Below, piece by piece: positions 51,223-61,079 of a stretch of 63,248 bases of DNA. Source of the DNA: Spirochaetales bacterium (GTDB taxonomy: Bacteria > Spirochaetota > Leptospiria > Leptospirales > Leptonemataceae); the NCBI GenBank assembly GCA_024233935.1, contig JACKOY010000024.1, forward strand, positions 1 to 63,248, in the 5' to 3' direction. The notes below the pieces were generated by a model. The model was not told the origin of the DNA. It searched no databases and saw only the letters and a program-made list of their open reading frames with translations. The position numbers and the translations under genes were made by a program. Position 1 is the stretch's first letter. Every line of letters begins with the position of its first letter.

Positions 51223-52452
51223 CTACGCTTGATCGTCCGCCCTGACCACAGCCTCAAAAATATCCATGCCCTTTGCCGCGGTTTCCAGGCTGCAATTCAG
51301 AGGCGGCATAATGCGCACAGTATTGCCCGAGGTGCAGTTCAACAAAAGGCCCGCCTCCCGGCAACGGCTCACAATCTCCGCGCAGGCCCGATCGAACTCC
51401 ACACCAATGTGCAGGCCCATGCCGCGAATTTCGCGAATCATGGGTTGCGTGGCAGCCAGAGCACGCAGCCTTTGAAACAGAAAATCCGAAAGCGCGTTCA
51501 CGTTGCTCAGAATCTCACGGGTCATAATGATGCGAATCGTCTCGTAAGCAATCAGGGCCGCCAGATGCCCGCCACTGAAAGTCGAGCCGTGCTGTCCCTT
51601 CGCAAGATAGGGCGCAAACTTTTCGGCCACGACCATCGCGCCTATTGGAAAGCCACTGCCCAATCCCTTGGCCAGGGTCATCACGTCCGGGGTGATGCCG
51701 TAGTTCTCAAAGCAGAACAACTTGCCCGTGCGTCCAATTCCGGTCTGAATCTCATCGAACACAAGAAGCACCTCGTGCTCGTCGCACAATTCCCGGGCGG
51801 CCTTCACGAAGTCCTTGTTCATGGGACGAATGCCGCTCTCGCCCTGGATCAGTTCCAGAAAAATGGCGCAGGTGTTGCCGCCATGGTCCTGAAGTTCTTT
51901 TTCAAGCAGATCCGCGTCGTTGGGAGGCAGATAGACGCAATCGCTCAAGAGCGGCCCGAAGCCGGAGTGGATTTTCTCCTGGGCCGTTAAGCACATGCCG
52001 GCTGTCGAACGCCCGTGAAAGCTACCCTCAAACGAAATGATTCGTGTGGCGCCTTCCCGGGCCTGTTGACCGTAGCTGCGCGCAAGTTTGAACGCGGCCT
52101 CGGTGGCTTCTGTGCCTGAGTTGGTAAAAAATACCTTTCCCGGAAAGCTATGCTCGACCAGCACTTCGGCCAGCTGGGCCTGCTCCTGGGAATAAAACAG
52201 ATTCGAAGAATGGATGATGCGCTCCGCCTGATCGCGAATCGCTTCTACCAGATCAGCTTCTCCATGGCCAAGTGATGTGACGGCGATCCCGCACAGAAAG
52301 TCGATATATCGTTTGCCTTCGGTATCGTACAGGAATTCGCCCTGCCCAAAGCGAAACGCAATGGGCGCACGATTGAACAGGTTGAGCATGTAGCGCTCGG
52401 TCTTTTCCTGAATTTCGTTGAGCGGCCAGGAGCGAAAGAAATCCTCAGACAT
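51223..52452 (-). CDS. Class III aminotransferase (acetylornithine transaminase-like)
   Basis: The 409-residue PLP enzyme has YIDFLCGIAVTSLGH, FTNSGTEATEAAFKLARSYG, SFEGSFHGRSTAGMCLT, LLVFDEIQTGIGRTGKLFCF and MTLAKGLGSGFPIGAMVV with the PLP Lys. GQHGSTFSGGHLAALIA follows. This is the ArgD-like subgroup; the exact amine donor is not certain. It is first gene of the pair with the metallo-hydrolase, whose start abuts its stop. Confidence 0.92.
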   Translation of the reverse strand: MSEDFFRSWPLNEIQEKTERYMLNLFNRAPIAFRFGQGEFLYDTEGKRYIDFLCGIAVTSLGHGEADLVEAIRDQAERIIHSSNLFYSQEQAQLAEVLVEHSFPGKVFFTNSGTEATEAAFKLARSYGQQAREGATRIISFEGSFHGRSTAGMCLTAQEKIHSGFGPLLSDCVYLPPNDADLLEKELQDHGGNTCAIFLELIQGESGIRPMNKDFVKAARELCDEHEVLLVFDEIQTGIGRTGKLFCFENYGITPDVMTLAKGLGSGFPIGAMVVAEKFAPYLAKGQHGSTFSGGHLAALIAYETIRIIMTREILSNVNALSDFLFQRLRALAATQPMIREIRGMGLHIGVEFDRACAEIVSRCREAGLLLNCTSGNTVRIMPPLNCSLETAAKGMDIFEAVVRADDQA

Positions 52453-52545
52453 GGTTTTTCCCCGGGCGGCTGCGACAAACTGTCGACCGCCCCATGACCA
52501 CGAAAGCGCAGGTATGCGGTGGCGAAAATCCTTTTCGCCCGGTTC

Positions 52546-54366
52546 TTATCCGGCCAGGCCGGTTCGGGCGATGAAGTGACCGGAAACCGAAGCCAGCTCA
52601 TTCTCCAGTTCGCTGCGGGCCTGGGTCAATTCCTCGAGACTGGTCGGTTGAACCGGATGGCGCAGACTCGCATAGAGTTTCACCTTCGGTTCCGTTCCTG
52701 ACGGACGAATCGTCAGCTTACCCTCAGGTTCCAGCAGCAACTGCAGAACATTTGATTCTGGCAACCCTCGAAAATGCGCCGGAGATCGCTGGCCGTCCCT
52801 GGTCTGGGCCTGAAAATCCAGAACGCCTGAAACGCGACGCGACCCCAAAGACCAGCCCACAAGATTCTCCTCCCGTAGCCGATTCAAAATCTCCTGCATG
52901 CGCGCCTGGCCCTGGCTACCCTTGAGCGTCACCGACTTCAGGTCCTCAAGAAAAAGTCCGTACTTCAAGTAGATCTGATTGAGGTAGGCCACAATGTCTC
53001 CGACTTCGGCCACTATCTCGCACAGAAGCAGGGCTGAGGCGAGCGAGTCCTTGTCCCGCACGAAATCCACCGGAAGATAGCCGTAGGATTCTTCGCCGCC
53101 GAACAAGTAGCGGTCTTTCCCTTTCTGGAAACCCGCCGACCGATCGCCTTGCTCCAACAGCCGCATCTGCTCGGCTATATATTTGAAGCCTGTCAGCACT
53201 TCGTGAATTGCAATTCCGTTCTTGTGCGCGATTTCGCGCTGAAGGTCCGTGGTTACGATGGTCTTGAATACATGCCAGCGCGTACCGCCTTTCTGCGAGC
53301 CTGCCGCGATCTTCTCCACCAGGTAGGCGCACATGATGCTTCCAATCTGATTGCCGTTCAGGAGTTCGTATTGCCCGGGGCCGGTTTTGAACCCGCCCCC
53401 CAGACGATCCGCATCCGGATCGGTCGCCAGAAACAGGTCCGCGTCCGTGGAGCGCGCCCGCTCTTCGGCCAGCTTCAGGGCCTCCCGCTCTTCCGGATTC
53501 GGAAACTTCACGGTGGGAAATTCGCCGTCCGGTTGCTCCTGCTCCGAGACGACATCGACCTGAAAACCATACTTTCGAAGGAGACCCGGAAGCCAGGGCC
53601 CTCCGGTTCCGTGCAATGGAGAGTAGACGATTTTTAGATCCTTCTTCTGCTTGCGCGCCGGCGACACGAAAGGGGTGTCCTTGAACTCACCGTAATAGGA
53701 AGTCTTCAGGTCTGAACCAATGCGCTTCACATTCTTGCGATAGGTCTCGGACTTTTCATCTACAAAGGGGATCGACCACCACTCGCGCACTTTTTCTATC
53801 TCGGCCTCCACCTGGATCTGCGCATCGCCGACGAGTTGCGAACCATCGTCCATATAGACCTTGTAGCCGTTGTACTCGGGTGGGTTGTGGCTGGCCGTAA
53901 TCACAATGCCGCCCGAGGCGCGTAGCTTTCGAATCGCGTACGACAGAACGGGCGTAGGGGCAACGCCGCTGAACAGATGCGCTTTCAGGCCCATCCCGGC
54001 CGCGATGCCGGCCGCGGTGGCCGCGAATTCCGGGCTCATGCGACGCGAGTCATGGGCGATCACGATCGTCGGCCGCTTGAACTTTTTCTTGAGATAGTTG
54101 CAGAGCCCCTGGGTCGTCCGGCCAACGGTCCAGAGATTCATGCGACCGGGGCCAAAACCGATCACACCCCGCAGGCCTCCGGTTCCAAACCGGAGCTCGT
54201 GAACAAACGCATCGACCTCTTCGCCGGCACGTTCGCGAATGAAATCATTGTAAACCCGGGCGGCCGAGTCGCGAACCTCGAGGGGGAATCCCGGCCCGGC
54301 CCAGTCCAGGATACGCTCCCGGACTGCTCGTGCGGCCGGCTCTTGCGGTAGTTCGTTTTCTGGCAT
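52546..54366 (-). CDS. Phosphoglucomutase / phosphomannomutase (PGM2-like)
   Basis: The 606-residue enzyme has RFGTGGLRGVIGFGPGRMN, the phosphoserine loop GIVITASHNPPEYNGYKVYM, the metal loop TDPDADRLGGGF, the sugar loop GGEESYGYLP and the phosphate site TIRPSGTEPKVKLYA. It is of the long PGM2 type. It interconverts hexose or pentose 1- and 6-phosphates. The ATG at 54366 has AAGGA about seven bases upstream. Confidence 0.95.
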   Translation of the reverse strand: MPENELPQEPAARAVRERILDWAGPGFPLEVRDSAARVYNDFIRERAGEEVDAFVHELRFGTGGLRGVIGFGPGRMNLWTVGRTTQGLCNYLKKKFKRPTIVIAHDSRRMSPEFAATAAGIAAGMGLKAHLFSGVAPTPVLSYAIRKLRASGGIVITASHNPPEYNGYKVYMDDGSQLVGDAQIQVEAEIEKVREWWSIPFVDEKSETYRKNVKRIGSDLKTSYYGEFKDTPFVSPARKQKKDLKIVYSPLHGTGGPWLPGLLRKYGFQVDVVSEQEQPDGEFPTVKFPNPEEREALKLAEERARSTDADLFLATDPDADRLGGGFKTGPGQYELLNGNQIGSIMCAYLVEKIAAGSQKGGTRWHVFKTIVTTDLQREIAHKNGIAIHEVLTGFKYIAEQMRLLEQGDRSAGFQKGKDRYLFGGEESYGYLPVDFVRDKDSLASALLLCEIVAEVGDIVAYLNQIYLKYGLFLEDLKSVTLKGSQGQARMQEILNRLREENLVGWSLGSRRVSGVLDFQAQTRDGQRSPAHFRGLPESNVLQLLLEPEGKLTIRPSGTEPKVKLYASLRHPVQPTSLEELTQARSELENELASVSGHFIARTGLAG

Positions 54367-54522
54367 CGCTGAATCCTTCCCCGGCCCCGTGCCGGGACCA
54401 TTTCGAGGCTGCCACGTGTAGCCCCGGCTCCGCCAGCAAAAAACAGGCGGCCGCAAAGAAGGCAACAAGCGGGGCGTAAAATTTATTTGACCCTGGGAGG
54501 TCAGCGTGGTCTAAGACGTGGC

Positions 54523-54849
54523 ATGATCTCGCCCGAAACCCGGGAGAACACACTCATTCTGCATATTGAAGAGCCCCGGGTAGACATGGTCGTGGCTCGA
54601 AAATTTCGTGAGGGGCTCTCTAGCTATCTCCGGGACAAACCCGGACGCATCATACTGGACCTGAAGCAAACCGAATACTTCGATAGTTCAGCCCTGGGTG
54701 CCCTGGTCGCCTTTATGAAAGACGTCAAGGCCTATGGCGGCCAGCTGATCCTCTGCAACCTGTCCCGATCCCTCCTGACTCTGCTGAAGCTGTCCAAGCT
54801 GGACCTGCTCTTCGAGATCTCCGACGATCTTGAAAAGAGCGTTCAATAG
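54523..54849 (+). CDS. STAS-domain anti-sigma factor antagonist
   Basis: The 108-residue STAS protein has IILDLKQTEYFDSSALGALV, where Ser is the site phosphorylated in SpoIIAA-like antagonists, and LILCNLSRSLLTLLKLSKLD. It starts at the ATG at 54523. No kinase or anti-sigma gene is adjacent, so the partner lies elsewhere. The PilZ-like gene follows 80 bases later. Confidence 0.9.
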   Translation: MISPETRENTLILHIEEPRVDMVVARKFREGLSSYLRDKPGRIILDLKQTEYFDSSALGALVAFMKDVKAYGGQLILCNLSRSLLTLLKLSKLDLLFEISDDLEKSVQ

Positions 54850-54931
54850 CATAACTGACCCGTCACAACTCAAATACACCCCCCGGCGCTTCGATACTTA
54901 CCGATAGGGGCTCCCCCGCCCCCGGGCACCG

Positions 54932-56224
54932 ATGGACCAGGACCAAGAAAGCCGCGTAGCAGCGGAGGAGACGCTGATCAGGGCGATCCAGCAGATCCTG
55001 AAGTCCTCCCACGAAGACTACACCGAGGACACGATTCTCGGTTCAGACATAAACCAGACCCGCCACCTTTTCTATTTCCTGCGCGGCGAGCAGCGCATGG
55101 TGCTCCTCAACTATGGCCTGGAGGTCTACCGGGGCCGGGTGGTGCGTGTATATGAGGAAAACCTGGCCGAATTGGAGGTGCCCGGTTTTCAGCCCGAGAT
55201 GATCCGGCGTTGCCGCATAAAATTTGAGATCGTGAATGTGCTCTACCAGTTCGAGGTCGCGATCGTAGACATCGAGGGCGATCGGCTGACGATTCGCATC
55301 CCGACTTCCATCCAGTCCGCCACACGCCGCAAGAACCCGCGACTGCCGCTGGATGACATGTTCATGCGCTTTATCATCCTGTATCAACCGCTCATGGGCC
55401 GAAGAGGTGTTGGGCAGATCATTCAATCTCGATTCGGCGCCATCGAAAGGGAACTTCGGGAAGACGATCCGGACCTGCACCTGGTCCATCGGGTGCTGGT
55501 TGAGGAAGTTCGTAAGATCAGTCCGGATTACGAGATCAAGCTCTACCAGAAAGGCGAAAGGCGAAGCCTGATCGAAAACACGGTCAGTGAACAACGCAAA
55601 ACGATTTTTTTATCCTCGGTCAGCAAACTGGACTCCTATTTCCAGCCCCGCATGCCCCACGGAATGATTAACTTCTCGAAGGAATATCATCATCGGTTGA
55701 AGGAAAGCTCGGAGGAAGATGCGGCGCAATTTTTCGAACACCTGCAGCAAGCCGACATGCGAGACTTTCTGGCCAACTATGTCTGTGCGCCGATCATGAT
55801 CTTCGATCGCGTTATCGGCCACATATACGTATACACGACCGTGTTCGACCGAAGGCACATCGATGCAGACCAGGCCTTCCGCGTGGACCTTCTGGCAAAG
55901 CTCCTGAGTCATGCCATGAGCAAGTCGGTCCTTGCCCGTACGTACTTCAAGCACACGTATACTCGCATCGCCAACATCAGCCTGAGCGGGCTGCTTTTCG
56001 AAATCAACGATCGCGTGATTTTCGATTATCTTACGTACCACGACCGAATCAAGATGCTGATCCAGATAAAGCACAACCTGCTTACCATGTCGGGTGAGAT
56101 CACGCGCTACTTCCCGAGCCGGGACGGGTTCAAGCTGGGCGTGGAATTCTTTAAGGCGGGGCCTGGAGACTTCAAGGTGCTGGAAAACTTTATCTTCGAA
56201 AGCGTTCAGCAGGAAAGAGCTTAA
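54932..56224 (+). CDS. PilZ-like / DUF1577-type regulatory protein
   Basis: The 430-residue protein has an N-terminal YcgR-like beta part (RGEQRMVLLNYGLEVYRGRV), a site RRKNPRLPLDDMF that resembles the RxxxR c-di-GMP motif of PilZ domains, and a long helical region. A second beta domain at the C-terminus reads ANISLSGLLFEINDRVIFDY, the other half of the PilZ signature (D/N-x-S-x-x-G). It fits Leptospira DUF1577 proteins as I remember them. It may couple c-di-GMP to motility or envelope functions. The start is the ATG at 54932. Confidence 0.65.
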   Translation: MDQDQESRVAAEETLIRAIQQILKSSHEDYTEDTILGSDINQTRHLFYFLRGEQRMVLLNYGLEVYRGRVVRVYEENLAELEVPGFQPEMIRRCRIKFEIVNVLYQFEVAIVDIEGDRLTIRIPTSIQSATRRKNPRLPLDDMFMRFIILYQPLMGRRGVGQIIQSRFGAIERELREDDPDLHLVHRVLVEEVRKISPDYEIKLYQKGERRSLIENTVSEQRKTIFLSSVSKLDSYFQPRMPHGMINFSKEYHHRLKESSEEDAAQFFEHLQQADMRDFLANYVCAPIMIFDRVIGHIYVYTTVFDRRHIDADQAFRVDLLAKLLSHAMSKSVLARTYFKHTYTRIANISLSGLLFEINDRVIFDYLTYHDRIKMLIQIKHNLLTMSGEITRYFPSRDGFKLGVEFFKAGPGDFKVLENFIFESVQQERA

Positions 56225-56328
56225 AAAAGATTGTGTGGGCCCTACCGAAGCAGAGCCCACACAACAGAGGAGTTACACGAATGACAATATACTCTTCGGC
56301 AACCCTCTGAAGTAGCATTCGAAAAAAT

Positions 56329-56802
56329 TCAAGAAGCCGTTTCGCCGCCGAGGGCAATGTTGGTTTCCAGGAGCCCGTAACGCGAATACAGGTTCAATTG
56401 CAGCGTCGGCATGGCGGCCACCCGGGTTTCGCGCGTTCGCACGTCAAAAACCACCGGCACGCCCAGATCCAGGACCTGCCCGCTTTTCATGAAGGCCTGG
56501 ATGGCGTTGCCCGTAATCATGTTCGCCAGTTCGCCCATCACGTCCCGATATTCCTCAAGCAGCGTATCCCGGTCTTTGCCCGGAAGGAGGCGACGGGTGA
56601 TCTTGAGCGCCGACTCAAGATTCATGGAATAGACCACAAGACCTTCTTTCGGACCCTTCAGCTCTATGAAGACCGCGATTTCGAGACCCGGGCTGGGCCG
56701 GTCCCGAAGCTGCGTACGGCCCCGAACGAGTTGGGCGCCGAGCACGTCCCTGAACACCAGCGCCGTGGCCGACAGAAATGGATTCACGACCTCGGCTTTC
56801 AA
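56329..56802 (-). CDS. CheX-like phosphatase family protein
   Basis: The 157-residue protein has EEYRDVMGELANMITGNAIQ, the E-x-x-N motif of CheC/CheX phosphatases, in the right helix, and MNLESALKITRRLLPG. CheX removes phosphate from CheY and resets chemotaxis. The start is TTG at 56802, directly after the SurA-like gene stop, so the two are in one operon. Confidence 0.85.
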   Translation of the reverse strand: MKAEVVNPFLSATALVFRDVLGAQLVRGRTQLRDRPSPGLEIAVFIELKGPKEGLVVYSMNLESALKITRRLLPGKDRDTLLEEYRDVMGELANMITGNAIQAFMKSGQVLDLGVPVVFDVRTRETRVAAMPTLQLNLYSRYGLLETNIALGGETAS

Positions 56803-56807
56803 GGTTT

Positions 56808-58052
56808 CTACTCGTTGGCGAAAGTCGCCGTAAGTTGAAACTCACCGCGAAGAAGCTCTTCCTGACGAATGAGCGCGATCAGGAGGTCCGTAAGCTCCTG
56901 CCCCAGTTCCTCGCGCGTCGAAGCCTGCTCCTCTGCATCGTGGGCCTCCACCGGTGGGAGCTCGACCTTCACAACCTGAAGAAACACAGTGTATTCTTCA
57001 TCCGTAAAGGGTCCTCCGGTCGCTCCAGGGCCCGCGTCGGCCAGAAATCGGAAGACCCCGGGAAGGGCCAGATTCGCCCGCCTTCCACCGCCGAGATCGG
57101 CATTGGGCAGGTCCGGCAGGGTCAGATTCGGGACCGTTTCGGGAGCAACCCCCGTGAGGTCGGCCAGGCGCTCCAGGTCCGGCACAAAGGATTCGTCCTC
57201 GAACTCGGCCCGCAAACGATCCAGGTCCGCGCGTGCAAGTTCGGTTTTGATGCGTTCGACCACAAACGGCCGCTCCTCTTCGTACGGACGGCGACTCTCC
57301 TCCGGCACCTGGCGTTGTTCTTCATCGAAGGTGCGTCGAATCTGGTCTTCCGTCAGTTCGATGCGGGTCTTGAGGTTGGCGAGAATCTGACCATTGCTGA
57401 AACGCAGGAGGCGCAACTCCAGGCCCGTCTGCCGGGCAGAAAGCTCGGCCTGAACCAACGCCGATGAGACCCGCACCGGCTGCGAAAGAAGACCGGCAGC
57501 CTCCTGGGCCCTCGCCTCGAGCACGCGGACGTCCATGGGCGCATAAGACATGATGGTGCGATAGAAGCTCTGAACCGTACGCCGATCCTCTTCGATGAGC
57601 ACGGTCTGGTTTCGATACGCCTCCTCGGCCTGCTCCAGCACTTCGGCTTCAATCGCCTGGGTCGAGGGCCCCACCTTCAGCCGCTCCCCTACCGTGCCCC
57701 AGAAATAGACCTCTTTGAGGCTGCGCTCCATGCAATTTTGCATGTCGAAGCGGGGTGCAAAGTTTCGCAGGAATTCAGGGTCGTCCGCCACGTCTCCCAG
57801 GGCCGAACGCAACTGGGCCGCCCGGACTTCTTCCTGCCGGCCGTACTCCCGGCAACGCTCGTAGTACTGGGCGGCCACACCGGAAGATATCTCCTGCCCC
57901 CCAAAGGACCCGATGCCGCCCACGCCCGATATAAGCGCCGTGATTTCTGAGAGCGGCTGGCTCGAAAACATAAGACCCATCATCGCGATCAGAACGATGA
58001 TAATCGCGGCTGCTCCGATGCGTTTGATCTGATCAAGTAGGCTATTCACCAC
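56808..58052 (-). CDS. PpiD/SurA-like membrane-anchored protein without PPIase domain
   Basis: The 414-residue protein has one N-terminal membrane helix (IIIVLIAMMGLMF) and a long helical body of SurA_N type (GGQEISSGVAAQYYERCREY, FYRTIMSYAPMDVRVLEARA). It also has a conserved middle reading VQAELSARQTGLELRLLRFS. The parvulin rotamase signature is not seen. PpiD-type chaperones bind proteins leaving the Sec channel. Two adjacent GTG codons at 58052 and 58049 are possible starts. Confidence 0.7.
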   Translation of the reverse strand: MVNSLLDQIKRIGAAAIIIVLIAMMGLMFSSQPLSEITALISGVGGIGSFGGQEISSGVAAQYYERCREYGRQEEVRAAQLRSALGDVADDPEFLRNFAPRFDMQNCMERSLKEVYFWGTVGERLKVGPSTQAIEAEVLEQAEEAYRNQTVLIEEDRRTVQSFYRTIMSYAPMDVRVLEARAQEAAGLLSQPVRVSSALVQAELSARQTGLELRLLRFSNGQILANLKTRIELTEDQIRRTFDEEQRQVPEESRRPYEEERPFVVERIKTELARADLDRLRAEFEDESFVPDLERLADLTGVAPETVPNLTLPDLPNADLGGGRRANLALPGVFRFLADAGPGATGGPFTDEEYTVFLQVVKVELPPVEAHDAEEQASTREELGQELTDLLIALIRQEELLRGEFQLTATFANE

Positions 58053-58134
58053 GGTAAGCTGTCCGGAGGGCTAATCCGGGCCAACCGAAAAAATCGTTCA
58101 GCAATTGGTCCGATGGCATGATAATGAAGGAGGT

Positions 58135-58755
58135 ATGCTGTTCCTCATCGCAATCGCCCTGATCGTGGCCGGCGTTCTCTGTCTGGCGTACGTCGTTGGC
58201 CAGATGTTGCGGGATCGGCAGGCACGTCTGAGCGCCGCCGCGCCCACTGAGCCGCTACCGGCGACCGGAAGTGTGCGGGTGCCGAATACGACCCCGGTCC
58301 CGGAGCCGGCGAGCCAGCGCCCACCAGAAACGGAAAGCCTGACACGCATAGACACGGATCTGCTCGCCGAGACCCTGAAGGTTGCGGCGCGAACCGAGGG
58401 CGCCGAACTGCAGCCCGAGGAACAATTGATTGTCACGGGCGTGCTCTATCAGGACCATGGCCGTCGCATTCCTCACCAGGTGGGGAGGTTTGGAGAATTG
58501 CCTGTGCGGTTTTTTTCCGAAATGCGTCGCGTGGGCAGTGGTACAATGATTCTGGAACGAAGCAACTTCCGAATTCACTGTGGCAATGCCAGTTATTCTT
58601 ACTCTGCCGGAGATCTGGACCAGATCGTTTTTCAGGAGAGCGGCGTCGCGTTGGTGCCGGTCCTGCCGGATAGACCGGTCCCGGTTTTTATAACCAGAGA
58701 AGCCCGGAGCGTTAAGAGCTTCATTAAGAAACACGCACGCACCCGGACCGCATAG
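58135..58755 (+). CDS. Single-helix membrane protein, uncharacterised
   Basis: The 206-residue protein starts MLFLIAIALIVAGVLCLAYV, then a Pro/Thr-rich linker, and a C-terminal beta domain (YQDHGRRIPHQVGRFGELPV, ERSNFRIHCGNASYSYSAGD, DLDQIVFQESGVALVPVLPD). The ATG at 58135 has AGGAGG only one base upstream, which is too close, so a TTG at 58105 with another site or a later codon may be used. It probably forms an operon with the next gene. Confidence 0.65.
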   Translation: MLFLIAIALIVAGVLCLAYVVGQMLRDRQARLSAAAPTEPLPATGSVRVPNTTPVPEPASQRPPETESLTRIDTDLLAETLKVAARTEGAELQPEEQLIVTGVLYQDHGRRIPHQVGRFGELPVRFFSEMRRVGSGTMILERSNFRIHCGNASYSYSAGDLDQIVFQESGVALVPVLPDRPVPVFITREARSVKSFIKKHARTRTA

Positions 58756-58776
58756 GATCGAAGATCCCCGATCCCG

Positions 58777-59793
58777 ATGTACGCCTACGAACCCTCGAAA
58801 CCCAAGACCCGCCGGGGCTGGATCTTCTGGCTGGGTGGTCTGTCCCTTCTGATTATCGCAGCGATTCCAGCCTACCTGTACGGGCCCCTGCTGTACTATG
58901 GCATGTCCGGGGATGCGATCCTCCGGGCCGAACGACGTATCGAGCGCTTCGAAGAAGAGATGAACGGAGGCGCCCGATCGCCGCGCCAGCTGCTGGTCTC
59001 TCTGGACGAAATCGGCCGCATGGTCGACATAGCCGAACGCACGAACCCGGCCGTTGCAGACGTGCAATATCTGCAGGGGCTGCTGGCGTTTTACGAGTTC
59101 TTACTGCGGCTCGATCTTTCCGGCAACACCCTCTGGCAACTGACCGGCCGCGGTTTCCTGCCTCCGGCCCGCGCCGTCGACCTTCCGGAAAAATCCCTGG
59201 TGCAATTGGGCAAGCGCATCTCGGTCCGCATGCGCAAAGCCCTGGCTCTGGATCCGGACCTGGCCGCCGCAGCCGAGGCCAACCTGGCCATCGCCTATGG
59301 CGACCTGTTCTTCACCGGTCGAACGGACCCGCAATTAATGAATCGCGTCGCACGCATTCAAGCCGGCCCGGTGCGGCCTTTCCTTCGACCTCATCAGGAT
59401 TGGATCATCCTGGCCCTGCTGGCTCTGTCCGGCCGTGCCGGCGAACTGGAAGCGGCCCTGCCGCCTACGGAGCAGGCCACGGAGGCGGACGAAGAGCAAG
59501 TGCCCCGCCTGGCCCTTTCGCCCGGCCTCCGAACTCTGATTTTATGCCACGGTTATTACGCCAGCCGCAACTATCTGCAGAGCCTGAACCTGGCGCGACG
59601 CCTGAAATTCGATCAGACTCAACCACGGCACCTGCGGGTGGAAGCGACGCGCATGGAGGGGGAGATTTTTCTGATTCAACGCAGCCCGGACGCGGCCGCC
59701 TACTTCTTCCGGGAAGCGTACGAAATGAGCGAGCAAACCGATGACTTCGTGCGAAATCGCCTGCGAACCGTCACTCCCGGAGAACCGGAATAG
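58777..59793 (+). CDS. Membrane-anchored TPR-like protein
   Basis: The 338-residue protein has one membrane helix (GGLSLLIIAAIPAYLYG) and a helical body with TPR-like pairs (VADVQYLQGLLAFYEFLLRL, AAEANLAIAYGDLFFTG, LCHGYYASRNYLQSLNLARR, PDAAAYFFREAYEM). It starts at the ATG at 58777, 21 bases after the previous stop. It is upstream of mreB on the same strand and could be part of the cell-shape neighbourhood. The function is unknown. Confidence 0.7.
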   Translation: MYAYEPSKPKTRRGWIFWLGGLSLLIIAAIPAYLYGPLLYYGMSGDAILRAERRIERFEEEMNGGARSPRQLLVSLDEIGRMVDIAERTNPAVADVQYLQGLLAFYEFLLRLDLSGNTLWQLTGRGFLPPARAVDLPEKSLVQLGKRISVRMRKALALDPDLAAAAEANLAIAYGDLFFTGRTDPQLMNRVARIQAGPVRPFLRPHQDWIILALLALSGRAGELEAALPPTEQATEADEEQVPRLALSPGLRTLILCHGYYASRNYLQSLNLARRLKFDQTQPRHLRVEATRMEGEIFLIQRSPDAAAYFFREAYEMSEQTDDFVRNRLRTVTPGEPE

Positions 59794-59924
59794 TCCCGTC
59801 CATCCTCGCGAAAAAGCGCGAAACTCCGGCTTTGCTTGACACGACTACCACCCCTACGATTTGGGTAGAACACTCTAACCGCACATAAGAAGGTGAATTC
59901 CGGCCTTCCTGAACCCCTATCCGA

Positions 59925-60947
59925 ATGTTCCTCGATAAGCTCTACGGACTCTTCTCAAACGACATGGGTATCGACCTTGGCACGGCGAATACTCTTGTGC
60001 ATGTAAAAGGCATGGGCATCGTGCTATCGGAGCCATCCGTAGTGGCGGTCCAGTCATCGACGGGCAAAGTGCTGGCGGTCGGCCACGAAGCGAAGCGAAT
60101 GCTCGGCCGGACTCCCGGGGACATCGTGGCCATTCGGCCCATGAAAGACGGAGTGATCGCGGACTTTGAGACCGTCGAAAAGATGATCCGTTACTTCATC
60201 CAGAAAGTGCACAAGCGCACCACCCTGGTGAAACCGCGCATGGTCATTGGCGTGCCTTCGGGCATCACCGAAGTGGAAAAGCGGGCCGTGCGCGAATCTG
60301 CCGAGCAGGCCGGCGCCCGGGAAATCTATCTCATTGAGGAAGCGCTGGCAGCCGCGATCGGCGCCAATGTGCCCATCCACGAACCAGCCGGAACCATGAT
60401 TGTGGACATCGGCGGTGGCACGACCGAAATCGCTGTGATCTCCCTGGGGGGCATGGTCATTGCCGATTCCATTCGCATCGGTGGCGATGAATTCGACGAG
60501 GCCATCATACGTTATTTGCGCACCCAGTACAACCTGGTGATCGGCGAGCGCATGGCCGAAGACGTGAAACTCACCATCGGCAACGCCTATCCCGAAAAGA
60601 AGACCGAAGTCATGGAACTACGTGGCCGGGACGCGATCAGCGGCCTGCCCCGCACCCTGGAGATCGATTCAAACGAAATCCGGAAAGCCCTGAAGGAGCC
60701 CATTGAGGCCATCCTGGAAGCGGTCAAGAGCAGCCTGGAACGCACACCGCCTGAACTGGCTGCGGACATCGTGGAGCGCGGCATTGTGATGACCGGTGGC
60801 GGTTGCCTCCTGAAGGGACTGGACAAGTTCCTGAGCAAGGAAACCGGCGTGCCCGTATTTCGGGCCGAGAACCCGCTGACCTGCGTGGTCCTGGGCACCG
60901 GGAAGTATCTGGACGAGCTCAAGTACATTCGTTCCGGGATTAAGTAA
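59925..60947 (+). CDS. mreB: Rod shape-determining actin-like protein MreB
   Basis: The 340-residue protein has the actin-fold sites: NDMGIDLGTANTLVHVKGMG (phosphate 1), MVIGVPSGITEVEKRAVRES, AGTMIVDIGGGTTEIAVISL (phosphate 2), and GIVMTGGGCLLKGLDKFLSK (adenosine). It polymerises under the inner membrane and guides lateral wall synthesis. A TTGACA hexamer lies at 59836-59841 with no well-spaced -10 box. It is first of mreB-mreC-mreD-mrdA. Confidence 0.98.
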   Translation: MFLDKLYGLFSNDMGIDLGTANTLVHVKGMGIVLSEPSVVAVQSSTGKVLAVGHEAKRMLGRTPGDIVAIRPMKDGVIADFETVEKMIRYFIQKVHKRTTLVKPRMVIGVPSGITEVEKRAVRESAEQAGAREIYLIEEALAAAIGANVPIHEPAGTMIVDIGGGTTEIAVISLGGMVIADSIRIGGDEFDEAIIRYLRTQYNLVIGERMAEDVKLTIGNAYPEKKTEVMELRGRDAISGLPRTLEIDSNEIRKALKEPIEAILEAVKSSLERTPPELAADIVERGIVMTGGGCLLKGLDKFLSKETGVPVFRAENPLTCVVLGTGKYLDELKYIRSGIK

Positions 60948-61079
60948 GCCGCGCAGCGTTTTTGGTTGAAGCCGACGCCCGGCTCGCCGGACTGGTCATG
61001 GAACCCCTTCAATCCAGCTTGTGTCATTCTCGCTTTCTATCGATCTATGAGGTAGAACCCGACGGGGTCGGCGCCTGTC

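Noticed and set aside
59836..59871. Sigma-70 promoter for mreB (TTGACA)
   Set aside because: The -35 hexamer is perfect but no -10 hexamer lies at 16-18 bases; candidates are at 13 and 24.
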